Below are positions 1 through 4,444 of a DNA stretch of 6,146 nucleotides, in pieces. Source of the DNA: an uncultured Selenomonadales bacterium (GTDB lineage Bacteria > Bacillota > Negativicutes > Selenomonadales > Selenomonadaceae); the NCBI GenBank assembly GCA_946403735.1, contig CAMJAZ010000111.1, forward strand, positions 1 through 6,146, in the 5' to 3' direction. The notes under the pieces are model-generated. The model made no database searches and was not told the origin of the DNA. It saw nothing but the letters and a program-made list of their open reading frames with translations. Position numbers and translations under genes: made by a program. Within the stretch, counting starts at the first letter, position 1. The number at the start of each line of letters is the position of its first letter.

Positions 1-314
1 CCTCTGCTTTTACCTATTGATTCTTTTTTTTAGAGCCAGAATCTTGGTGTACTTTGATTATAGTTGAATCAATAGAAATATCTTGAAAATCTGCTTCCAG
101 TGCTAAATCAGCTAAGATTTTTTCAAAGGTACCCTGTTCTTGCCACTTGCTGAAACATTTGTATACTGCGTTCCAATCTCCGTAACGAGACGGCAAATCC
201 CGCCACATTGCTCCAGTTCTCAATATCCAAATAATACCATTAATAGTGGCACGAACATCCTTGTAAGGTCTGCCTTTCTTGTTTATCCCACTCAGTTAAT
301 TCATAGCGTTTCAA
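1..314 (-). pseudogene. IS5/IS427-type transposase, N-terminal part, frame-disrupted, partial at window edge
   Basis: DDE transposase of the IS5 family that would catalyse cut-and-paste movement of the element. The probable start is TTG at 314-312, preceded by GAGGTG at 326-321, and gives MKRYELTEWD, the usual N-terminus of this family. That frame stops at 242-240. The conserved continuation (KKGRPYKD, then INGIIWILRTGAMWRDLPSR, then ISIDSTIIKVHQ with the first catalytic Asp) lies in another frame that is open only from 295. About a dozen residues that family members carry between EWD and KKGRP are missing, so a small deletion has broken the frame. The main frame ends at TAG (16-14). The family motif SIGKSRG continues in the -1 frame beyond the A-run at 31-23, as expected for a two-ORF IS427 element. 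This copy is probably inactive unless an internal start is used. Confidence 0.85.
23..31 (-). promoter_or_regulatory. Programmed -1 frameshift slippery site in the transposase
   Basis: On the minus strand eight A residues are followed by G, giving the heptamer A AAA AAG (29-23) with AAA and AAG in the transposase reading frame. Zero-frame reading reaches TAG after two more codons. A -1 slip continues as E-S-I-G-K-S-R-G, matching the conserved sequence after the lysine run in IS5-family transposases. Two-ORF organisation with frameshifting is proposed for the IS427 group. An ordinary indel in a homopolymer is the alternative explanation. Confidence 0.65.
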
Positions 315-366
315 TTTTTACACCTCTACGCTATTTTACCATTTTTTATATTATTCAACACGCCCT

Positions 367-573
367 AGTAACTTTGCAGAATATTCGGCGATACTCACTG
401 ACTTGTGGAAAAATACTGGCGACGGTGTATCTTTCGACCCTAACGAAGGCAAACTTAACGGCTACAAAATTGACGGCAAAAATCCTGGCAAATATGCGAA
501 TAACCGTAAATCCGCTATAAACTATGCGATTGCTAACAGCGGCAGAAGTCTTAGTCCTAAAAATTATCTCTAA
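367..573 (+). pseudogene. C-terminal remnant of a GG-leader precursor-like gene, cut by the IS
   Basis: The open frame from AGT at 367 to TAA at 571-573 has no start codon of its own and abuts the inferred IS end. It encodes about 68 residues beginning SNFAEYSAILTDLW and ending AINYAIANSGRSLSPKNYL. This aligns over its length with the C-terminal two thirds of the next gene (592-939), which has DNFDEF followed by an IW pair, then AINYMIYLSGRKN and a final PKEYI. The leader and first helix are missing. Its stop lies 18 nt before the next start, the same spacing seen between the intact genes, so it was once a member of the same operon. I infer that insertion of the element separated the 5' half, which may survive left of the IS outside the window. 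Confidence 0.85.
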
Positions 574-591
574 TTCGTTGAGGTAGTAAGT

Positions 592-939
592 ATGAAGAAA
601 AATTTTGAACACGAAACGATGAACGATAATGAACTTGATGAGGTTGTCGGCGGCAGTTATTCTGAACTTGAAAAAGATTTAAAACTTTTCAAGCGGCTGG
701 GCTACTACACAAAAGCTTTACCGAACGTAATAAACGCTGATAACTTCGACGAGTTCCGCGCAGTTGCCGAAGAGATTTGGAACGGTATAGACGTGCAAGT
801 TTCAGTTAAAGGCTCAAAGCTTAATTCGTACACCTTGCCGAAAGAGGCGGAAAGTTTTAAAAGTACCCGCGCAGGCGCAATTAACTATATGATTTATCTT
901 AGCGGCAGAAAAAATGTTGACCCGAAAGAATATATTTAA
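592..939 (+). CDS. Double-glycine leader precursor protein, array member 1
   Basis: A 115-residue protein of unknown function. The ATG follows TGAGGT at 579-584 with 7 nt spacing. Residues 1-21 form an acidic leader ending MNDNELDEVVGG, the pattern cleaved by C39 peptidase domains of ABC exporters (family knowledge). Cleavage after G21 would release 94 residues. The mature part starts with an amphipathic helix (SYSELEKDLKLFKRLGYY). A second helix follows around DEFRAVAEEIWN, then two strand-like stretches (VQVSVKG, LNSYTL) and a C-terminal helix around AGAINYMIYLSGR. It contains no cysteine. It is the closest relative in the window of the truncated fragment at 367-573. With the IS upstream it is now the first intact gene of the operon. 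Function could be bacteriocin-like or effector-like; sequence alone does not decide. Confidence 0.85.
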   Translation: MKKNFEHETMNDNELDEVVGGSYSELEKDLKLFKRLGYYTKALPNVINADNFDEFRAVAEEIWNGIDVQVSVKGSKLNSYTLPKEAESFKSTRAGAINYMIYLSGRKNVDPKEYI

Positions 940-944
940 AAATT

Positions 945-950
945 AGGAGG
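945..950 (+). promoter_or_regulatory. Ribosome binding site fixing a TTG start at 958
   Basis: A perfect AGGAGG lies 7 nt before the TTG at 958-960. It supports this non-ATG start over the internal ATG at residue 15, which would remove most of the leader. Confidence 0.8.
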
Positions 951-957
951 AAAAATT

Positions 958-1341
958 TTGATTAAAACAGACTTAGTGACGACCAACAAAGACTACGTCA
1001 TGAGCGACGCTGAATTGGATCAAGTAAACGGTGGATTGATTGGCTGGATCGCAAAAAAAGCCGCGCTTGCCGTTGTCGGTGATGTAATTCATAACATTAA
1101 ATCTGATGAATATCAACAACTCGACGACAGAGAAAAGGCAATGTCACTTATTCAATCCTTTTCTTCACATATTGATTCGATTCGTTCAATAATCGTAGGT
1201 GCAAGAGAGGCTGGAGAACCTACAATGGTAGCGTGCTTGAGTGTTCCAGCGTCGAAATTGATTGCAAACCCGAAAGTACGTTGTGCTTGCGAAGCTGGCA
1301 TTAAACGTTTAGAAAAATGGATTCAAACTTTACCCGATTGA
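958..1341 (+). CDS. GG-leader precursor with divergent, helical core, array member 2
   Basis: A 127-residue protein, the longest in the array, starting at TTG. Its leader (residues 1-26) ends MSDAELDQVNGG and matches the neighbours, sharing a 21-nt identical stretch with the next gene. The core (27-127) does not follow the domain pattern of the other members. It begins with a hydrophobic, Ala-rich segment (LIGWIAKKAALAVVGDVI) and then looks helical throughout. It carries three cysteines near the C-terminal half (ACLSV and VRCAC). The charged helix RIKRLEKW-like end (GIKRLEKWIQ) closes it. The hydrophobic start just after GG resembles small membrane-active bacteriocins, but the length is greater than usual for those. 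Possible roles include a distinct exported peptide or a partner of the other array products; this is inference. Stop is 18 nt before the next ATG. Confidence 0.85.
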   Translation: MIKTDLVTTNKDYVMSDAELDQVNGGLIGWIAKKAALAVVGDVIHNIKSDEYQQLDDREKAMSLIQSFSSHIDSIRSIIVGAREAGEPTMVACLSVPASKLIANPKVRCACEAGIKRLEKWIQTLPD

Positions 1342-1359
1342 TAAGGAGAATAAAAATTT

Positions 1360-1710
1360 ATGGAACTTAAACACGATGACCGCTTGATTGCAGAACAAAT
1401 GAACGACGCTGAATTGGATCAAGTTCAAGGCGCAACTTTAAATCAAATTAAAAATATGTTGACTGTCTGGAGACGTATGGGAATGGATATTCCCGAAAAG
1501 TACACCCTTACTAAATGGAGTGGTGACGCTGAAGGCGCAAAGAAATTGTGCGGAAAGATTTTGACAAAGTACGGCATTCACGCAGAACTTAGCTTGTTAA
1601 TGGAAAATGAATATTTCAAGAAAAATGACTTTGGAAGTTTAAGCCAAATTAAAGGCTCGGAAGTTATGAAGATTGTTAAAGAAAAATGGGAAGAAGAAAC
1701 TTGCGTATAA
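1360..1710 (+). CDS. Leader precursor protein with Gly-Ala processing site, array member 3
   Basis: A 116-residue protein with start ATG after AAGGAG at 1343-1348 (spacing 11 nt, a little long). The leader (1-25) ends MNDAELDQVQGA, so the usual second glycine is alanine. Gly-Ala sites are accepted by some C39 exporters, and a GC-for-GG change is minor, so export may persist. The 91-residue core starts with a helix (LNQIKNMLTVWRRMGMDI). A second helix (DAEGAKKLCGKILTKYG) follows, then a strand-like HAELSLLMEN and a C-terminal helix (EVMKIVKEKWEEE). Two cysteines are present, one in helix 2 and one at the penultimate residue. It follows the common array domain, but the Y-x-x-x-GK strand motif is poorly kept. 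No function can be assigned. Confidence 0.85.
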   Translation: MELKHDDRLIAEQMNDAELDQVQGATLNQIKNMLTVWRRMGMDIPEKYTLTKWSGDAEGAKKLCGKILTKYGIHAELSLLMENEYFKKNDFGSLSQIKGSEVMKIVKEKWEEETCV

Positions 1711-1722
1711 GGAGATTATAAA

Positions 1723-2052
1723 ATGATTGTGAAATACGAAAATGATGTTATGAATGACGAAGAATTGGACGCAGTTGCAGGCGGTACTGATGCGGAGTCC
1801 GAAAGTCTGTTTAATGCCTTGAAGAAAGCGGGCATTACCGACAAGTACGTTGAACACGTTGAAGGTAAGGGAATGCACGCAATGGTAGTTGAGGCTATCC
1901 TTAAAGATTACGGCGTACCTTGCATTATCGATTCAAAATACGACAATATTTATTACCTTAAAAGAAATATCGGTGGACAGGTCGTTGAAGATATTGCAAC
2001 GCAAGATGAAGTTGTAAATTATATTATTGCACAATCTAAGAATAAAAAGTAA
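1723..2052 (+). CDS. Double-glycine leader precursor protein, array member 4
   Basis: A 109-residue protein. The start ATG is preceded by AAGGAGA at 1709-1715, so the binding site overlaps the previous stop codon and implies coupled translation. Leader residues 1-21 end MNDEELDAVAGG. The 88-residue core has helix 1 (AESESLFNALKKAGI) and helix 2 (MHAMVVEAILKDYG). Strand 1 is VPCIID with a single cysteine. Strand 2 is NIYYLKRNIGGQVV, and a terminal helix (QDEVVNYIIAQSKNKK) closes it. This is the clean helix-helix-strand-strand-helix order of the family. The C-terminal tail is lysine-rich. Function unknown; it is probably an exported small protein. Confidence 0.85.
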   Translation: MIVKYENDVMNDEELDAVAGGTDAESESLFNALKKAGITDKYVEHVEGKGMHAMVVEAILKDYGVPCIIDSKYDNIYYLKRNIGGQVVEDIATQDEVVNYIIAQSKNKK

Positions 2053-2073
2053 GTTAAAAAGGAGAACTTAATA

Positions 2074-2421
2074 ATGAAAGATAGTTTGCACGAATTGATG
2101 ACTGAAGAAGAATTAGAAGAAATTGCTGGCGGCAGCATTGATGAAAATTACGCCTTCTTGGCAGAAATTAAGAAAAATAATTTGGCTGACGTACCAGGCG
2201 CTGACAATTCAGTTGACGCGATAAAGGCGGCATTCAAAGGTAACCACAAAGCGGCGGCGCAACGTCTCAAAGATATTTTAATCGGCTACGGTTTCGACAG
2301 CCAGACTAAATTGTACTTTAATCCTTACAAGAAAAACAGCTATTATCACAATGGCAAATCGGTTACAATGAAGGACGCAATTAAAATTATGGGTTCATCA
2401 GATGATACGATTGAATTTTAA
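2074..2421 (+). CDS. Double-glycine leader precursor protein, array member 5
   Basis: A 115-residue protein with ATG after AAGGAGAA at 2059-2066. The leader (1-20) ends MTEEELEEIAGG, the most acidic of the set, with Ile in the usual Val position. The 95-residue core has helix 1 (NYAFLAEIKKNNLADV) and a loop with Asp/Gly. A longer second helical stretch (AIKAAFKGNHKAAAQRLKDILIGYG) follows. Strands around TKLYFNP and SYYHNGKSV come next, then a terminal helix (MKDAIKIMG) that closely resembles that of member 8 (MDKAIKIMK). It has no cysteine. The shared NGK/KGQK-V plus AIKIM ending ties members 5 and 8 together. No enzyme motif is seen. Confidence 0.85.
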   Translation: MKDSLHELMTEEELEEIAGGSIDENYAFLAEIKKNNLADVPGADNSVDAIKAAFKGNHKAAAQRLKDILIGYGFDSQTKLYFNPYKKNSYYHNGKSVTMKDAIKIMGSSDDTIEF

Positions 2422-2439
2422 ATCTAAAGGTACGCGACA

Positions 2440-2805
2440 ATGAACGTTGAAATTCTTGATGAAACAATTAGCGACGCTGAATTAGAAAACGTTGCTGGTG
2501 GAACTGGTGTACAATGCATTGGGATTTTGAGCAGATTAAAAAATTTGGGCGTCGAAATTAAAACGCCGTTGGTTGCTGGCAATGAAGAAAATGCAGTATC
2601 TGAACTTTATGGGCTGGCAGGTTTTAAAGGTACAGGCGGCGGCGGAGATTGTAATTACCAATTTGTCGCTGGTACTAACAATAAGTTTAACTTTTCTGGA
2701 TGTGAATTTTATCACGACAAACGCCCGAACGTTTACAAATTAGACGGCAAGGTTATAAGTGAAGATGAATTTGTTAAAAATCTTGCAAAAAAACTTGGCA
2801 AATAA
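2440..2805 (+). CDS. Double-glycine leader precursor with glycine-rich insert and three Cys, array member 6
   Basis: A 121-residue protein. The start ATG has only a weak AAAGG at 2426-2430. The leader (1-21) ends ISDAELENVAGG. The core begins TGVQC, placing a cysteine five residues after the cleavage site, as in members 7 to 9. Helix 1 is CIGILSRLKNLG, followed by the shared KTPLVAG motif and helix 2 (EENAVSELYGL). Residues 61-90 are then glycine-rich, with a run of four Gly and cysteines at 71 and 88, before DKRPNVYKLDGKVISEDEF and a terminal helix. The Cys71/Cys88 pair could form a disulfide after export. It is a close paralogue of the next gene but differs strongly in the middle segment. 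Confidence 0.85.
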   Translation: MNVEILDETISDAELENVAGGTGVQCIGILSRLKNLGVEIKTPLVAGNEENAVSELYGLAGFKGTGGGGDCNYQFVAGTNNKFNFSGCEFYHDKRPNVYKLDGKVISEDEFVKNLAKKLGK

Positions 2806-2808
2806 ATT

Positions 2809-3150
2809 ATGGTGACGAAAATGAATCAATTAATAAACGACGCTGAATTGGAAAACGTTGTCGGCGGCTCGGGTATACAATGCGTTGGAGTTTTAAGCAG
2901 GTTAAAAGATCTTGGCTTTAATATTAAAACGCCGTTGGTTGCGGGTTATGAATCTGAAGCGGCGGAAGAATTGAAACAAATTATCACGGATTTTAATAAT
3001 AAGGAACACTCAAAAAACAGTCGTCGGCATTTAATGCCCGTAATTTATGATGACAATCGCCCGAACCAGTACTATATCTGCGGTTACAGGGCAAATCCGC
3101 GAATTATCAGCGAAGATGAATTGGTAAACTATTTGAAAAAATACAGTTAA
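2809..3150 (+). CDS. Double-glycine leader precursor protein, array member 7
   Basis: A 113-residue protein (109 if translation begins at the second ATG, 2821). The first ATG is only 3 nt after the previous stop and lacks a clear ribosome binding site. The ATG at 2821 has GGTGA at 2811-2815 and may be the real start, giving a 16-residue leader. The leader ends INDAELENVVGG. The core starts SGIQC, then VGVLSRLKDLG, the shared KTPLVAG and helix 2 (EAAEELKQIITDF). Next come a basic loop (HSKNSRRH), a strand (LMPVIYDDNRPNQYYICGY) with a second cysteine, and IISEDELVNYLKKY. Leader, helix 1 and C-terminus are close to member 6, indicating recent duplication; the middle is unrelated in detail. Function unknown. 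Confidence 0.85.
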   Translation: MVTKMNQLINDAELENVVGGSGIQCVGVLSRLKDLGFNIKTPLVAGYESEAAEELKQIITDFNNKEHSKNSRRHLMPVIYDDNRPNQYYICGYRANPRIISEDELVNYLKKYS

Positions 3151-3163
3151 AGGAGAAAAAATA

Positions 3164-3484
3164 ATGGCAAATGAAATTTTGGAACAAATGAGCGACGATG
3201 AATTGGAATTGGTTGCAGGTGGAACTGGCGCCGAATGTATAAATATGTTGCAACAAATTTCTTCGGAAGGCTTGGCAGATGTAAAAACAACTTTAGTCTT
3301 CGGTAATGAAAAGGAAGCCGCTAAAGAATTGGCTGGCATTTTGAAAAGCTACGGATTTCACGGCAGAATTTTTTATGGCGACGGTGACGAACGCGGAAAT
3401 ATTTACACTTACAAGGGACAGAAAGTCGACATGGACAAAGCCATTAAGATTATGAAACAGATTCAAAAAAGCCGTACTAAATAA
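3164..3484 (+). CDS. Double-glycine leader precursor protein, array member 8
   Basis: A 106-residue protein, the shortest intact member. ATG follows AAAGGAGA at 3149-3156, overlapping the previous stop. The leader (1-20) ends MSDDELELVAGG. The 86-residue core starts TGAEC and continues with helix 1 (INMLQQISSEGL) and a TTLVFG version of the TPLVAG motif. Helix 2 is EKEAAKELAGILKSYG. Strand 1 is HGRIFYG and a turn (DGDERGN) leads to strand 2 (IYTYKGQKVD). Helix 3 is MDKAIKIMKQIQK. It gives the cleanest view of the shared fold, with a single cysteine at residue 25. Nothing suggests a catalytic site. Confidence 0.87.
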   Translation: MANEILEQMSDDELELVAGGTGAECINMLQQISSEGLADVKTTLVFGNEKEAAKELAGILKSYGFHGRIFYGDGDERGNIYTYKGQKVDMDKAIKIMKQIQKSRTK

Positions 3485-3504
3485 TAATTTCGGAGGATAA
3501 CTTA

Positions 3505-3837
3505 ATGAATGAAAAAAATTCTGAACTTATGGATATGAATCAGCTTGATAACGTGACTGGTGGCAACGGCGCTGAATGTATTCATTTTCTTTCCGAATTA
3601 CGCGACAGAGGTTACTATAAACCCGATACGCCGCTTGTTGCAGGGTACGAAGAAGACGCCGCAAAGGAACTTCAAAAATATCTTATGAATCTTAACGGCA
3701 AATCTGGCGCAATAGCTTTTAAAGGCACGAAAATTTATTCAGACAATCGCGATAACGAATACAAACTTTTCGGAAAAAAAGTTAATATGAATCAAATGTT
3801 GAATCATATTCGCATCGTATTGAAAAAAGATGTGTAA
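3505..3837 (+). CDS. Double-glycine leader precursor protein, array member 9 (last)
   Basis: A 110-residue protein. ATG follows GGAGGA at 3492-3497 with 7 nt spacing. The leader (1-20) ends MDMNQLDNVTGG, the most diverged leader: the usual Glu before Leu is Gln. The core starts NGAEC and continues IHFLSELRDRG, DTPLVAG, then helix 2 (EEDAAKELQKYLMNL). A strand (GAIAFKG), DNRDNEYKLFGKKV and a basic terminal helix (MLNHIRIVLKKDV) follow. The D-N-R-x-N-x-Y motif is shared with member 7 and, as D-K-R-P-N-x-Y, with member 6. A strong terminator starts 14 nt after the stop, so this is the last gene of the operon. Confidence 0.87.
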   Translation: MNEKNSELMDMNQLDNVTGGNGAECIHFLSELRDRGYYKPDTPLVAGYEEDAAKELQKYLMNLNGKSGAIAFKGTKIYSDNRDNEYKLFGKKVNMNQMLNHIRIVLKKDV

Positions 3838-3850
3838 AATAAAAATATAG

Positions 3851-3896
3851 AAAAAAAGTTGTAATTGAAATATTAAATCAATGGCAACTTTTTTTT
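3851..3896 (+). terminator. Intrinsic terminator closing the precursor operon
   Basis: The left arm at 3851-3861 (AAAAAAAGTTG) pairs with the right arm at 3885-3895 (CAACTTTTTTT). A second inner pairing (ATTGA with TCAAT) closes the loop, and a run of eight T ends at 3896. The A-run and T-run are symmetrical, so it could also act on the opposite strand. Confidence 0.85.
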
Positions 3897-3932
3897 ATTA
3901 AATTTTGGCTGGCGTTTTGAACTCTCAAAAGA

Positions 3933-3938
3933 TATAAT
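3933..3938 (+). promoter_or_regulatory. Probable -10 box for the SnoaL-like/flavodoxin unit
   Basis: A perfect TATAAT lies between the operon terminator and the next gene, about 50 nt before the TTG start. No good -35 sits at 16-18 nt. TTGAAC at 3917-3922 is only 10 nt away and is too close. The call rests on the -10 match and on the position after a terminator. Confidence 0.5.
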
Positions 3939-3969
3939 TCTGTGCGGAATACAAAATTTATGAGTGAAT

Positions 3970-3975
3970 GGAGGA
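3970..3975 (+). promoter_or_regulatory. Ribosome binding site deciding the TTG start at 3983
   Basis: GGAGGA lies 7 nt before TTG at 3983-3985. The in-frame ATG at 3968 overlaps this site and so cannot use it, which favours the TTG. Confidence 0.75.
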
Positions 3976-3982
3976 AAATTTT

Positions 3983-4405
3983 TTGAATAACGTTGAACAC
4001 AATAAAAAAAATATGGAGCGTTTCAAAACTTGTATCAACACTAACGATAAAATTCTTGCCGAAGAATTGATTGACGCTAAAGCGGAATTTGCCAGCTTGA
4101 CTTCGACAAAAAAACTTTATGGCGGCGCTGGCTATCTTTCAGTCGTCGAATTTATGCGCAAAAGTTTTTCTGATATTCACTGGGAAATTGTCGATATGGC
4201 GGCGGAAGAAAATAAAGTCGCTGTAAGTTGGATTTGTTCGGGAACTCACGACGGCGATTTTATGAACTTTCCAGCCAGTGGGAAAAAATTTTCTTTTAGC
4301 TGTATGAATTTTTACTACTTCAATGACGAAGGCAAAATTATCAAAGATGTTGCCGCGCAGGGTTTAATGGGGCTTTTACAGTCTCTTGGCTTGATGAACA
4401 AATAA
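3983..4405 (+). CDS. SnoaL-like / ester cyclase-type NTF2-fold protein
   Basis: A 140-residue cytoplasmic protein with the pattern of SnoaL-like polyketide cyclase and ester cyclase relatives (NTF2-like alpha+beta barrel). Helices occupy the first 60 residues. Then come SFSDIHWEIVDMAAEENKVAVSW in parts (62-83), the hallmark GTHDGDFMNFPASGKK (87-102) and strands FSFSCMNFYYF. The C-terminal GKIIKDVAAQGLMGLLQSLG (117-136) follows the family's last strand and helix. Relatives commonly have a W..(P)D motif just before this last helix, where the Asp is the catalytic acid in SnoaL. Here the matching stretch reads V-A-A-Q-G, so cyclase activity is doubtful. The substrate is unknown. It lies 39 nt upstream of the flavodoxin gene with no terminator between, so the two are probably cotranscribed from the -10 box near 3933. 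Confidence 0.82.
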   Translation: MNNVEHNKKNMERFKTCINTNDKILAEELIDAKAEFASLTSTKKLYGGAGYLSVVEFMRKSFSDIHWEIVDMAAEENKVAVSWICSGTHDGDFMNFPASGKKFSFSCMNFYYFNDEGKIIKDVAAQGLMGLLQSLGLMNK

Positions 4406-4444
4406 AATTTTACGACTCAAATAGAAGGAAGGTTCAAAATAATT

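Larger units (their letters stand above)
1..365 (-). mobile_element. IS5-family (IS427-like) insertion sequence, 5' end of the element
   Basis: The left 365 bases hold the start of an insertion sequence whose transposase reads leftward and leaves the window at base 1. The outer end is inferred at about 365: read on the minus strand it begins GGGCGTGTTGAATAAT, which resembles the terminal repeats of IS427-type elements. Bases 366-367 (TA) would be the target duplication typical of this group. Immediately to the right, coding sequence homologous to the next gene resumes, which independently places the junction near 365-370. The other terminal repeat and the second TA copy lie outside the window, so the exact border cannot be confirmed. 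Confidence 0.75.

Noticed and set aside
333..358. Transposase promoter TTGAAT / TAAAAT inside the IS end
   Set aside because: The spacer is only 14 nt, and AT-rich IS ends give such matches by chance.
355..612. Minus-strand open frame of 85 codons and plus-strand frame 140-520
   Set aside because: Both cross the IS border and are antisense or out of frame to recognisable transposase and precursor-remnant coding sequence; neither has family features.
1639..1878. Minus-strand open frames at 1639-1878, 3031-3339 and 4897-5091
   Set aside because: They are antisense to well-supported genes, have no ribosome binding site and no recognisable motif.
592..3837. CRISPR-like or simple tandem DNA repeat array
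   Set aside because: The periodic similarity comes from homologous leaders in separate ORFs about 350 nt apart, with no short repeat-spacer structure.
592..3837. Nif11-type or nitrile-hydratase-type (NHLP) RiPP precursors, or lanthipeptides
   Set aside because: Leaders are only 20-26 residues, without the longer Nif11 or NHLP leader domain, and cores lack the Ser/Thr/Cys-rich short peptides expected; no modifying enzyme is present.
3968..3982. ATG at 3968 as the start of the SnoaL-like gene
   Set aside because: The ATG overlaps GGAGGA, which is correctly spaced for the TTG at 3983; the added residues MEENF do not belong to the family pattern.
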